From S015-6 sp964384945 (GTDB lineage Bacteria > Desulfobacterota > DSWW01), in contig CAYLMK010000004.1 of assembly GCA_964384945.1 (NCBI GenBank), positions 62,001 through 126,000 on the forward strand: a DNA stretch of 64,000 bases, written 5' to 3'. Made by a program: the position numbers and the translations under genes. Of this stretch, positions 17,771 through 26,145 are shown one piece after another; positions within the stretch are counted from its first letter, which is position 1, and the number at the start of each line of letters is the position of its first letter. The notes under the pieces were generated by a model. That model ran no database searches and had not been told where the DNA came from. It saw nothing but the letters and a program-made list of their open reading frames with translations.

Positions 17771-19431
17771 ATCGGACAGGCGATATTTCCAAGCCTCTCC
17801 GTGAGCTTCCGGTTCTCCCGGTAGTCGATCGGTAAGGCGACGAGGGTGGGCCCCTGCGTCTCGAAGGACTTCTCCAGCACCCCGCGAAGCTCGCGCGAGT
17901 CTTCCACCCGCACGCCCTGCCATCCGAAGCTCTCGGCCAGTTTCACCCAGTCCGGGTTTCCGAAGGCCAGGTCCGTGTGCCTCCCGAACTGGTTGTCCTG
18001 CTTCCACGCGATCAATCCGTATCCTCCGTCCTCCCAGACCATCACCGTCAACTTCGCACCGAGGCGGCGGGCCGTCTCCATCTCCTGCACGTTCATGAGG
18101 AAGCCCCCGTCGCCGCAGACGGCAAGGATGCGCCGGTCCGGGTGCACGAGGTGGGCGGCGATCGCGCCGGGGAAAGCGAACCCCATGGAGCAGAACCCGT
18201 TGGGGATGAGGCACGTGTTCGGCACGTGGCAATGGTAGTGGCGGGCCACCCACATCTTGTGGGCGCCCACATCCGAAAGCAGGATGTCCCTTCTTCCGAG
18301 AACCTGCCGGGCGTCCCAGAGCACCTTCTGCGGCTTGATCGCTCCCACCGCGTCATCGTCCTTCCACGCCTCGAACTCGGCCTGCATCTGCCGGCGCACG
18401 GCGGCCTGCTGCGAGAGGTCGAAGTCGAACCGGCCCCCCTCCCGTTCGAACCGTTCCACGCGCTCGTTGAGCATCCAGAGCGCATGGGCCAGGTCGCCCA
18501 CGACCTCCACCTCCAGACGGTAGTTCTCATCGATCTCGGCGGGGAGAAAATCCATGTGAAGGATCCGCTTGCTCGAGCCGGGGTTCCAGAGCCGGGGGTG
18601 GTACTCGACCATGTCGTACCCCAGCGTGATCACCAGGTCCGCCGCGTCGATCGTGCAGGCCACGAGATCCTTGGCCTGCAGGCCGACGGTGAACAGGCAG
18701 TAGTCCGCATCCATGTCCACGGCACCCTTGGCCATGAAGGTACTGATGACGCCCACGCCCGTCCTCTCGCAGAAGGCGCGCAACTGACGGCTGGCCCGTT
18801 TCCGGATACACCCGTTGCCGGCCAGGATCACGGGCCGCCGGGCCGTCCGAAGGGCCTCGAAGGCCCTGTCCATGATCTTGTCGTCCGGCACGGGCCTTCG
18901 GAAACGCCGCGGCTCGATCGGCTTGGTGGACGCGAAGCGCTTTGCGATGTCCTCGGCCAGCTCGATGTGGCAGGCCCCCGGTTTTTCGGTGCGCGCCAGG
19001 CGGACCGCCTTGCGGACGATCTCCGGGATGTTGTCCGGGTGCAGGACCGCCTGGGCCCACTTGGTGACCGGCTTGAACATGGAGACCACGTCCATGATCT
19101 GGTGCGACTCCTTGTGCTGCCGTTCCGAGTCTCCCTGGCCGGTGAGCACAAGCATCGGGGCACGGTCCATGTTGGCGTCCGCCACGCCGGTGATCAGATT
19201 CGTGGCCCCTGGCCCCAGGGTGCCCAGGCAGCCGGCCGGATTCCCGGTCAGACGGCCGTAGACCTCGGCCATGAAGGCCGCGCCCTGCTCGTGCCGGGTG
19301 AGGACGAAACGGATCTTCTCCGATTTGTCGAGGGAACGCATGAAGTCCGCGTTCTCCTCCCCCGGCACCCCGAAGATGTACTCGATCCCCTCGGTCTCCA
19401 GGCACTTGACGAAAAGGTTCGACGCTTTCAT
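17767..19431 (-). CDS. Acetolactate synthase-like TPP enzyme
   Basis: The 554-residue protein is close to catabolic acetolactate synthase (AlsS) in layout. Catalytic Glu48 is in TRHEQGAAF, followed by GTLGPGATNL, the QGDSERQHKESHQ segment and the late CGDGGFLMN ... WEDGGYGLI Mg-TPP motif, then GRHTDLAFGNPDWVKLAESFG. Such enzymes condense two pyruvates to acetolactate with CO2 release. No regulatory subunit (IlvN) is adjacent, in line with a catabolic or divergent role. It begins 12 bases after the glutamate dehydrogenase remnant. With the downstream aldehyde dehydrogenase and upstream MoaD-like gene it may form one transcription unit. Confidence 0.85.
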   Translation of the reverse strand: MKASNLFVKCLETEGIEYIFGVPGEENADFMRSLDKSEKIRFVLTRHEQGAAFMAEVYGRLTGNPAGCLGTLGPGATNLITGVADANMDRAPMLVLTGQGDSERQHKESHQIMDVVSMFKPVTKWAQAVLHPDNIPEIVRKAVRLARTEKPGACHIELAEDIAKRFASTKPIEPRRFRRPVPDDKIMDRAFEALRTARRPVILAGNGCIRKRASRQLRAFCERTGVGVISTFMAKGAVDMDADYCLFTVGLQAKDLVACTIDAADLVITLGYDMVEYHPRLWNPGSSKRILHMDFLPAEIDENYRLEVEVVGDLAHALWMLNERVERFEREGGRFDFDLSQQAAVRRQMQAEFEAWKDDDAVGAIKPQKVLWDARQVLGRRDILLSDVGAHKMWVARHYHCHVPNTCLIPNGFCSMGFAFPGAIAAHLVHPDRRILAVCGDGGFLMNVQEMETARRLGAKLTVMVWEDGGYGLIAWKQDNQFGRHTDLAFGNPDWVKLAESFGWQGVRVEDSRELRGVLEKSFETQGPTLVALPIDYRENRKLTERLGNIACPI

Positions 19432-19443
19432 CGGATTGGGTTC

Positions 19444-19683
19444 CTACCTGCCGCCTTTGAAATAGCTCCGGGTGCCGACCGCCTCGATGGCCTGTCCGAT
19501 ACGGTTCGGCGCATGCGCGTAAGCCGCCACCCGCAGGTCGATCCGGTGCCTGCCCGTCGTTTCACAGATCGCATTGAATTCGCGGGACATGATCCGCTGG
19601 AGTCTTGCGTGTGCCTCTTCCTTGGTCCAGTAACAGCCCTGCTTGTTCCACAGCGGGCTCGTTTCGCCAACGACTTCTTCCGA
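19444..19683 (-). pseudogene. Glutamate dehydrogenase C-terminal remnant
   Basis: Only about 79 residues remain, matching the C-terminus of Glu/Leu/Phe/Val dehydrogenases: EEVVGETSPLWNKQGCYWT, then EEAHARLQRIMSREFNAI and IDLRVAAYAHAPNRIGQAIE, ending TRSYFKGG. The catalytic Lys and the NAD-binding domain are absent. The frame continues upstream only into sequence antisense to the MoaD-like gene, and MoaD ends 37 bases before the homology begins. It looks like the tail of a deleted gene. It could still be translated as a small peptide. Confidence 0.7.
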
Positions 19684-19720
19684 AGGAGAGAGAGGGCCGC
19701 CCGGGCGAACACCCGGGGCC

Positions 19721-19945
19721 CTATCCGCCCGCGATCGCCGGGAAGAGCGATACGGTCTCTCCTTCGCGCAGGGGTCGATCCCGGCGGGCATGCCGTCCGT
19801 CCACGAGGATGATGGCGACCTCGGCCGGAGGGATGCCGATCTTCTCGAGGAGACCTCCCACGCTGGTGCCCTCCTCGAGGCGGATCCGGTTCTTTTCATT
19901 CTTGTACTTGCGCAGGCCCGCAAAGAGCCGAACCTCGATCTCCAT
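19721..19945 (-). CDS. MoaD/ThiS-family sulfur-carrier protein
   Basis: The 74-residue protein starts MEIEVRLFAGLRKYK and ends in SLFPAIAGG. The C-terminal Gly-Gly is the diagnostic feature of beta-grasp sulfur carriers, which are adenylated and thiocarboxylated by MoeB/ThiF-type E1 enzymes. GGGGAG lies eight bases before the ATG; an open frame upstream is unlike the family. MoaD supplies sulfur to molybdopterin and ThiS to the thiazole of thiamine. Neighbours are a TPP enzyme and aldehyde dehydrogenase rather than MoaE or thiG, so the target pathway is unclear. No E1 enzyme is in the window. Confidence 0.8.
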   Translation of the reverse strand: MEIEVRLFAGLRKYKNEKNRIRLEEGTSVGGLLEKIGIPPAEVAIILVDGRHARRDRPLREGETVSLFPAIAGG

Positions 19946-20049
19946 AAGAAAGACTCCCCGAGAATCCGGATGCCGTTTCAATCCCAGCAGTCGGCAGGAA
20001 GATTGTACCACGATGCAGGCGAAAAACACGCCCCCGTGGCGGGGACCTG

Positions 20050-20847
20050 TCAGGGGGCTTTCGGGGGGGAGGACCCCTCCCGGGCGGGTTCCTCGTAGAT
20101 CTTGATCCGAGGATAAAGAATCTTCGCACAGTCCGGACAGATGCCGTGGCTGAACTTCGCGCCCGAGTGCTCATGGATGTAGGACTCGATCTGCTTCCAG
20201 TAGCCGCGGTCGTCCCGGACCTTCTTGCAGTTCGCACAGATCGGAAGAAGTCCCTGCAGCGTCTTGATCTGCTTGAGCGCCTGCTCAAGATTCTCCTTTT
20301 CACTCAGGAGTTCCTGGTGTTCTCTTCTCAGCATGTCGCTGAATCGCCAGCGCGAAGACTCCAGGCCGTATCCGATGGCCGCAACGAACAGGAAGGAGAG
20401 GAAGAACCGCAGGCCTGTCTGCATCCCGTAATCGTGGGCGCGAACAAGGCCCGGCAGGAAGAGCAACAGGGCCAGAAGAACGATGGCCGAGCCGACCGAA
20501 ATCAGCCCGTCTCGCCTGCCCTGAAAGAAGAAGAGGAGCAGGGGAATAACGAAGACCCAATAGAGTGCCGTTTCCCTGCCGGCCCCGATCGCGACGTTGT
20601 ACAATACGGCGAGGGCCAGCAGGTTCAGGCCGAAGAAATAGGCCGGACGGTCCTTGTTGAGCTTGAATACGGCGATCAGGGCCACGAGCAGGATTCCGAC
20701 AAGGGCCACATCCGCAAGGAACTCGAGTTTGTCGCCCTCGAGGAAATCCACGACCGCGAAGAAAAGAACCACGGGGATTCCGAAGGAACAGAGAAACCCG
20801 ATCAACTGGCGTCTTCGAGATCTGTCCGCGCTGTCTGCGTCTTCCAT
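20050..20847 (-). CDS. Membrane protein with sensor-like C-terminal zinc-ribbon tail
   Basis: The 265-residue protein has five or six membrane helices (residues 14-165) like MASE-type sensory modules. A coiled coil (about 172-200) follows and then the compact tail LPICANCKKVRDDRGYW ... HSGAKFSHGICPDCAKILYP with CxxC pairs. This tail is common at the ends of PAS, response-regulator and histidine-kinase proteins in Desulfobacterota, where it probably binds Zn. No kinase or GGDEF domain is present, so this may be a stand-alone sensor or adaptor. Its start follows 234 bases with no gene. Confidence 0.75.
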   Translation of the reverse strand: MEDADSADRSRRRQLIGFLCSFGIPVVLFFAVVDFLEGDKLEFLADVALVGILLVALIAVFKLNKDRPAYFFGLNLLALAVLYNVAIGAGRETALYWVFVIPLLLFFFQGRRDGLISVGSAIVLLALLLFLPGLVRAHDYGMQTGLRFFLSFLFVAAIGYGLESSRWRFSDMLRREHQELLSEKENLEQALKQIKTLQGLLPICANCKKVRDDRGYWKQIESYIHEHSGAKFSHGICPDCAKILYPRIKIYEEPAREGSSPPKAP

Positions 20848-21081
20848 TTCAGGACACCTGCAAGCCGGCGCGAAAAGGAACTTCGATGCCCCCCGTACCT
20901 GCTCGCCGCTTTTCCCTATCTATCGGAGGATTCGCGGAAGATCAAGAGTCCCGACTCCTTCCCCCTTCTCTCTGGCCCTGGGGGCGACGGGGGGGCGACA
21001 CTACGATCCGAATACACGTCCGGTATCTTTCGGGACGGTCTGTTCCTTGGGAGACGGGCGGAGGAGGCAGGGGTCAACGCA

Positions 21082-21519
21082 TCAGCGGATTTCCTGAATC
21101 CTCCTGATTTCCGTGTCGTAGATCTTCCACTTTCCGTAAGACTTCCGCAATACGTGGACGCCGGTGATCTTCCTGTCGTTGTTGTCCGGACCGCGCACCG
21201 TTCGGTTGATCTGGATGAACAGGACCTTTGCCTCCTCGTCCGATTTCTCGAGCACCTCGGCCTTCTCGAGGTCGTACTTCATGTCGTAGACGCGAAAGCA
21301 ATCGAGCATCTCCGCTCCCCTGTCCTTGCAGGATCGCGACCCCTCGTGATAGGTCTTGACCCAGGCGTCGAAATCCTCCTTTTCGGCCGCCTGCAGGTTC
21401 CTTTCGATGACCCGCAGGATGTCCCGGTCTTCCTTCCCGACCGCCTTTTCCCCCGCCTCTTCGCCTCCGTACGCGTTCGAGGCCAACAATATCAACCCGA
21501 TCGAAAGTAGTCTTCTCAC
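21082..21519 (-). CDS. Secreted NTF2-like (SnoaL/DUF4440-type) protein
   Basis: The 145-residue protein has a short signal peptide (RRLLSIGLILLASNAYG, cut near AYG) and a cone-shaped NTF2-like domain: a long helix (ILRVIERNLQAAEKEDFDAWVKTYH) followed by four strands ending GKWKIYDTEIRRIQ. The start is GTG at 21519 with a GGGGGG run ten bases upstream. NTF2-like secreted proteins bind small molecules or act as immunity or scaffold units; no catalytic residues are evident. It is likely periplasmic. It follows the carbonic anhydrase gene on the same strand with 29 bases between. Confidence 0.7.
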   Translation of the reverse strand: MRRLLSIGLILLASNAYGGEEAGEKAVGKEDRDILRVIERNLQAAEKEDFDAWVKTYHEGSRSCKDRGAEMLDCFRVYDMKYDLEKAEVLEKSDEEAKVLFIQINRTVRGPDNNDRKITGVHVLRKSYGKWKIYDTEIRRIQEIR

Positions 21520-21548
21520 CGTGTCCGAGCCCCCCGTTTGCCGTGCTG

Positions 21549-22145
21549 TTATTTGGGCTTGCTATGATTAGGATGCCCCCAGACGGAAATTCGATTTCCT
21601 TCCGATTCGGCTCCCTTCCAGGATGTCCGGTTCGCGGAAAGACGCTTGTGTTCTCGCGCAAGTTCGAGATAGTGCCTGGCGATCCGTGCGGAGCGGGCCG
21701 CTTCCTCGTCGGTTAGCGTCCTCTTCACCCGGGCAGGCATCCCCGCCACGAGGGAGTTCGGGGGGATCACCAGCCTTTCCGTAACCACGGCACCCGAAGC
21801 GACCACCGAGCCGGCACCGATCACTGCATTGTCCAGGATCACGGATCCCATCCCGACCAGGCAGCGGTCCTCGACCGTGCAGCCGTGCAGAACCACCCGG
21901 TGTCCCACCGTAACCTCGTCACCGACGATCAGTTCCGAGATGTCCGTGGTCATGTGGAGCATGCACAGGTCCTGGATGTTGGTCCCCTTCCCGACGGTCA
22001 CGCGGCCCACATCCCCCCGGACGACCGTGTTGTACCAGACGCTGCTGCCCGCTCCGATGGTCACATCGCCGATCACGACCGCGCCCCGGGCCACGAAGAC
22101 GTCCGGCGCCAGACGCGGGCTCTTGCCCCTGTAAAGCTCGATCAT
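21549..22145 (-). CDS. Gamma-carbonic anhydrase family protein
   Basis: The 198-residue product starts at ATG 22145 (MIELYRGKSPRLAPDVFVA), where the family begins, rather than at the longer open frame from 22304, which overlaps the TPP gene. Left-handed beta-helix hexapeptide repeats fill residues 15-160, with GAGSSVWYNTVVRGDVG and three His in LHMTTD, VTVGHRVVLHGC that would bind Zn or Fe. YrdA/CaiE-type proteins interconvert CO2 and bicarbonate or have unknown roles. It lies 14 bases downstream of the third TPP enzyme, suggesting CO2 produced by that decarboxylating enzyme is the shared substrate. The extra C-terminal tail (about 25 residues) is not typical. Confidence 0.88.
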   Translation of the reverse strand: MIELYRGKSPRLAPDVFVARGAVVIGDVTIGAGSSVWYNTVVRGDVGRVTVGKGTNIQDLCMLHMTTDISELIVGDEVTVGHRVVLHGCTVEDRCLVGMGSVILDNAVIGAGSVVASGAVVTERLVIPPNSLVAGMPARVKRTLTDEEAARSARIARHYLELAREHKRLSANRTSWKGAESEGNRISVWGHPNHSKPK

Positions 22146-22159
22146 CACACGAACCTCGG

Positions 22160-23830
22160 TTACCGGCTCATCCTGAGGGCCGCTTCGATGTTGGCCGGCG
22201 GCATATCGTCCGGATCCACAATGACATCCACCACCGCGGGCCCATCGGCTCGAAGGGCCTGCTCCAGGACCGGGCGGATCTCCTGCGGCCTCTCCAGCCG
22301 CCAACCTGCGGCCCCGAAGGTCCTGGCAAGCGCGGCAAAATCCGGATTTCCGTGGCAGGTGCCGATGACGCGGCCCTGGTACTGCATGCGCTGCCGGAAG
22401 TTGAGCACCCGGTACATCCAGTCGTTCACGATCAGGACCCGTATCCGTGCGCCTTCCCTCACCGCCGTCTCCAGATCCTGCACGGTCATCATGAAATCCC
22501 CGTCGCCCAGGATGGCCACCACCGCCTTCTCCGGATGGATCAGGCCCGCTGCGAGCGCCGCCGGAAAGCCGAAGCCCATGGCCCCGAAATTCACCGACTG
22601 CAGCCAGGAAAGGGGTCGCACACAGGGCAGGAAAGCCATCGGGTACATCACGTGCATACCGGACCCCACGGTAATGATGTGGTCCGGGGGAAGGAGTTGG
22701 GCGAGTTCATGCATCACCCTGCCCGGGGACAGGGGGATCTTGTCCGACGCGAGCGCCGCCTTCAAAGACGCATCCCACGCCTCCTGAACCGGCTTGAGGG
22801 TGTCCCACCAGGCATCCCGCCGGGGAGGCTTGAACCCCTCGATCGCGCCGAGGGCGAGGTCGAGGAAGTCCCTCGGGTCCGCCTCGATCAGGCCCCGGGC
22901 CTCGAATCGGCTCTGCTCCATCGACTTCCGGTCGATCCCGACGAGGAAGACCTCGCCCGGAACGGGCAGGGTGTACTCGTACGTCATCAGGTCCGAGATC
23001 CTGCAACCCACCCCCAGGACGACGTCCGCCCGGCTCAGGGCCGTGTCGGCCACCGTGTTCCCGCCGCCGAAGCCCACCCGCCCCAGGCACAGGCGGTGCG
23101 TCTCGGGCACGGTGCCGCGGCCGTTCCCGGTGGTGATCACGGGGGCATCGACCGCCTCTGCAAAACGCACCATCCAGTCACTCGCCCCGGAGCGGGCCAC
23201 GCCTCCCCCCGCAATCAGCACCGGGCGCTCGGCGGCCTTGAGCCGGTCCAGGGCCGCGCGCACCTCCTCCGACCTGACCTTCGGCTTCGGGTCGGTCACG
23301 AAGCGGAATTCCGGGGCGCCTTCCGCACCCTCCTCTTCCCAGACATCCTCCGGCACCTCGATCAGCACGGGTCCCTTCGCACCGGAGACGGCCAGCCGAT
23401 AGGCCTCGGAGAGGACCGATGCGGCCTCCCTGGCGTCCTCGATCCGGAAGACCCCCTTGCAGAAAGGGCCGAACACGTGCAGGTGGTGCGCCTCGAGCTG
23501 GGCGTCCCGGCCCTGAAGCCTCCGCTTGACGGCGCCGCTCAGGCAGATCATGGGACTCGAATCCTTGAAGGCACAAGCCACGGAAAGGAGTGCATTGACG
23601 GTTCCCGGACCCGAGTGCGTGACCGCCACGCCGGGCTTGCCCGTCAGGCGCCCCTCGGCATCGGCCATGCTCGCCGCGACCTGCTCGTGTCGGCACGATA
23701 CATAGCGGACCGCTTCCCTGTAATCATGGATCGTGCTCACGAAAGCGACATTCGAGGTGCCGACCACCCCGTAGATTCGACGGCAGCCCATGGCCGCAAG
23801 GCCCTCCAGGATCACCTGCGCGCAGTTCAT
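22160..23830 (-). CDS. Thiamine-pyrophosphate enzyme, acetolactate synthase superfamily (third paralogue)
   Basis: The 556-residue protein starts at ATG 23830 (MNCAQVILEGLAAMGCR), six bases after GTGGAG; the longer frame upstream to 24214 is rejected. Catalytic Glu49 lies in CRHEQVAAS. The PP domain carries LGDGDFMMTV and IVNDWMYRVL, the Mg-TPP motif. It departs from ALS in the RRLQGRDAQLEAHHLHVFG segment, so substrate may be another 2-keto acid or aldehyde. It is co-directional and 14 bases from gamma-carbonic anhydrase. Together with the enzymes at 7871 and 17767, three paralogues sit within 16 kb; identity to each other is low by eye. Confidence 0.85.
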   Translation of the reverse strand: MNCAQVILEGLAAMGCRRIYGVVGTSNVAFVSTIHDYREAVRYVSCRHEQVAASMADAEGRLTGKPGVAVTHSGPGTVNALLSVACAFKDSSPMICLSGAVKRRLQGRDAQLEAHHLHVFGPFCKGVFRIEDAREAASVLSEAYRLAVSGAKGPVLIEVPEDVWEEEGAEGAPEFRFVTDPKPKVRSEEVRAALDRLKAAERPVLIAGGGVARSGASDWMVRFAEAVDAPVITTGNGRGTVPETHRLCLGRVGFGGGNTVADTALSRADVVLGVGCRISDLMTYEYTLPVPGEVFLVGIDRKSMEQSRFEARGLIEADPRDFLDLALGAIEGFKPPRRDAWWDTLKPVQEAWDASLKAALASDKIPLSPGRVMHELAQLLPPDHIITVGSGMHVMYPMAFLPCVRPLSWLQSVNFGAMGFGFPAALAAGLIHPEKAVVAILGDGDFMMTVQDLETAVREGARIRVLIVNDWMYRVLNFRQRMQYQGRVIGTCHGNPDFAALARTFGAAGWRLERPQEIRPVLEQALRADGPAVVDVIVDPDDMPPANIEAALRMSR

Positions 23831-24155
23831 CTCGGCTCCACCCCCTTTTTTCGGTGTATTCGCGGCCCCCAAATGGTTCCTCGAATCGGCGACCCTGTCA
23901 AGTCGAAGGGAAAAGCGGAAGCCTTTCGGGGGGAGCACCGGCCGCGATCGGCCCGCCAGGGACGGAGTGTACGAAACGCAACCCCCGGGGAGAGGGGAAG
24001 AGACGGCCCAAACGAGCCGAGGCGCGCCGGGGATCGGGGTGCGGCCCGGGAAACTCGAACGGTTCCATCGGGCCGGGAATCGGGCCAGGGCAGCGGTACG
24101 TCGCCATGGGGAAGGATGGATGCAACGCAGGAGATGGGCCTTCTTGAACGGCCTG
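23831..24155. other. Intergenic region upstream of the third TPP enzyme
   Basis: No gene or RNA is seen. It holds the Shine-Dalgarno and leader of the minus-strand TPP gene and, at 24111-24155, most of dispersed-repeat copy B. The AAAAAAGGGGG run near 23850 is the only AT-rich patch. Confidence 0.6.
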
Positions 24156-24160
24156 CTAGA
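24111..24160. repeat. Dispersed intergenic repeat, copy B
   Basis: GAAGGATGGATGCAACGCAG then GAGATGGGCCTTCTTGAACG and GCCTGCTAGA. It is the most complete copy; it matches 17721-17770 over its whole length and 53442-53480 over the GATGGGCCTT..CGGCCT core. The TAG stop of the minus-strand gene (24156-24158) lies inside the repeat. Confidence 0.7.
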
Positions 24161-25484
24161 CGAATACGTCGATGACGGGTGTTGTCTGATCAGGGTCGGA
24201 CAGCGCCATGGCAAAGCTCTGGTAGCGAATCGCGGCCTGGCGTCTGCCGGTGCTGCTGACAGAAACCTCGGCGGGACCGAGGGGTTCGGTGGGATCGAGG
24301 GCCTTGGAAGTCAGCACGCTCTCCGAGGCCGGCGAGAACCGCGGCGTGTAGATCGAATTCCCGTTCGGCGCCGGAGATTCGTAGCGGGAAGGATCCGGAA
24401 AGGATTGCACGCCGGCGGCGGGTTCCTCGGCAGGATCCTCTTCCTCTTCTTCCTGCTCGACCCGCTTCTGATCACCTTCCGCTGATTCCCCGGCCTCCTT
24501 GATGTCGCGATTCACCTCGGCCCAGCGCTCCTTGACCCGCTTGAGCGCAGTTGCCAGGGCCTCCGGCTCTTGCCTTTGCGGGGCGTCGTCCCCTGCAGGC
24601 GGCCGCCCGGCCCCGAGCGGGTCCCCGGTACGGGCGGGCCTGGCCCCAAGGGCACCGGCCTCGCCGCGCTGCCTGTCCGTGTCCTTCTCGGACTCCTTCG
24701 GATCTTCACGGCCGGCCTCGAGCCGTGGCGCAGCCGTTGGAGTGTACCGTCCGTCTTCGAGGCCTACCGCAGAGTCTTCGGTCGTTACGCGGTCCGGCCC
24801 TCGCCGATCCGAATCGGCGGGAGGATCTTCTTCCTCGGCGTCCGGCCGCCGGTGAGGCCGATCCTTGGAAGACCCGATCTCCCGGCCAGGACTCGCACCC
24901 TGAGATTGGCTTTCCGCCCCTCTCGAAGCCTCGGTCGGGCCGCCAGCGGACTCCTCCCGCCCGGTCTCGGAGCGTCCCTCCTCCTCCGGCAACCTTTCCT
25001 GCTGGGCATTCCGCATCCGGGCATGCATTCGGCTTCGAACGGGTTCTTTCGCGTCCGCTGCGGATGCCGGTTCCTCCCGTACGGCGGGTGCCGGTCGTAG
25101 TGCCGCTCCATGGGCCGGCCCGGCCGCTTCTCTCGGTTCCGGACGTTCCCGGGGCTCCGGACCAGCCGCTTCTTTCTCAGGCAGAGGCGGGACCTTTTCA
25201 GGTCCGAAAAAGTCCGGGTCAACCGGATGAAGATCCACCACGTCGCCGGGCAACTCTCTTCCGGATCCGATCCTGGCTTCGGACCGGGCCGACCGTCCAG
25301 CCGGTCTTTCGTCCCTCCCGGCAGACTCCCGAACATCATGCCTTCCGGTGGAACGAGAGGAACTCCCTTCCGAGACCGGACCCACCTTCCCGGGCGAGCG
25401 GGGCGACTCACCGTGCCGCTGCACCAGTGCCGCCTGCTGCGACGCGGGTCCCGCAAGCTCGCTCGCGGAGATGGGGCCATCCAT
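24156..25484 (-). CDS. Large intrinsically disordered, highly charged protein of unknown function
   Basis: The 442-residue product starts at ATG 25484 with an excellent AAGGAGGG site eight bases upstream, so it is very probably translated. It is low-complexity and rich in Arg, Glu, Pro, Ser, Ala and Gly, with no signal peptide or membrane helix. Only a short helix (LATALKRVKERWAEVNRDIKEAGE, about 310-333) and an acidic run (EQEEEEEDPAEEPA) break the pattern. The end VIDVFV resembles the closing strand of small disordered deltaproteobacterial proteins, a weak hint only. High-G+C shadow ORFs run on the other strand. Function unknown. Confidence 0.55.
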   Translation of the reverse strand: MDGPISASELAGPASQQAALVQRHGESPRSPGKVGPVSEGSSSRSTGRHDVRESAGRDERPAGRSARSEARIGSGRELPGDVVDLHPVDPDFFGPEKVPPLPEKEAAGPEPRERPEPREAAGPAHGAALRPAPAVREEPASAADAKEPVRSRMHARMRNAQQERLPEEEGRSETGREESAGGPTEASRGAESQSQGASPGREIGSSKDRPHRRPDAEEEDPPADSDRRGPDRVTTEDSAVGLEDGRYTPTAAPRLEAGREDPKESEKDTDRQRGEAGALGARPARTGDPLGAGRPPAGDDAPQRQEPEALATALKRVKERWAEVNRDIKEAGESAEGDQKRVEQEEEEEDPAEEPAAGVQSFPDPSRYESPAPNGNSIYTPRFSPASESVLTSKALDPTEPLGPAEVSVSSTGRRQAAIRYQSFAMALSDPDQTTPVIDVFV

Positions 25485-26145
25485 CGCCTGCCCTCCTTGA
25501 ATGTCCGCCGGTTCCCAAGCGAGACACCGGCAGACAGGCCTTCCTTCCTCCAATTACCGACTAACTGCGTTATGCCGTCCTTGACACGCGGGTCGGATGG
25601 TTCCGGCTTGACGGATTCATCTCACCCCGAACGCTTCGGGAGGCCTTCGTCCTCGGAAGGAAGGGCGCAAACACCGTGCCAATCGAATCGGACGGACATG
25701 CCTCGGCCGTTGATCTGCGTCCTGTCGATCGATTGCCCGTCTTCTTCATGCGGCTTCCGGGCGGGTAAGTCACCAACCTGCCTATAAAAAGAGCTTTTGC
25801 TCCCATTCCCGTGAAAACCTCGCGGAACCCCTGCTGCCGGGCCCGCCCGAGGCCGGAGAGGCCGGCCGGGCGGGTTGCGGGTGACAGTGTGCGGAGCGGA
25901 ATGCCGACAAACGTCCCCCGTGAAGTACGGAATGGTATTCCCCGGATCGGGTGCAAGGCAGCCGGGTAAGTAGAACATCGTGATGAAGCTTTCGGGGAAT
26001 CGCAGTCGAGATGCGGTAACGGCCTGAGAAAATCGCGTTTTCGCCCCGACCCCCCTTGCAGGACTCTTCTTGACAGATCCCCGGCAGGGGTATTAGAAAG
26101 CCCTGGTGCGGGTAGTCAAAAGGGGCAGAAGGAAAGCCATGCTGA
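25485..26145. other. 660-base gap between the disordered protein and the RND remnant
   Basis: No convincing gene. Short open frames on the minus strand (25570-25978) lack start sites and family resemblance. A TATAAAAAGAGC patch lies near 25784-25795, and the Shine-Dalgarno of the minus-strand gene is at its left end. The gap may be partly decayed sequence left from the loss of most of the RND pump gene to its right. Confidence 0.5.

Noticed and set aside
22146..22304. N-terminal extension of the gamma-carbonic anhydrase
   Set aside because: Overlaps the end of the TPP gene and lacks family resemblance.
23831..24214. N-terminal extension of the third TPP enzyme
   Set aside because: Pro/Arg-rich, unlike family; ATG 23830 has a good Shine-Dalgarno and begins the conserved domain.
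25570..25978. Two small minus-strand open frames
   Set aside because: No start signal, no family pattern and they overlap each other in different frames.
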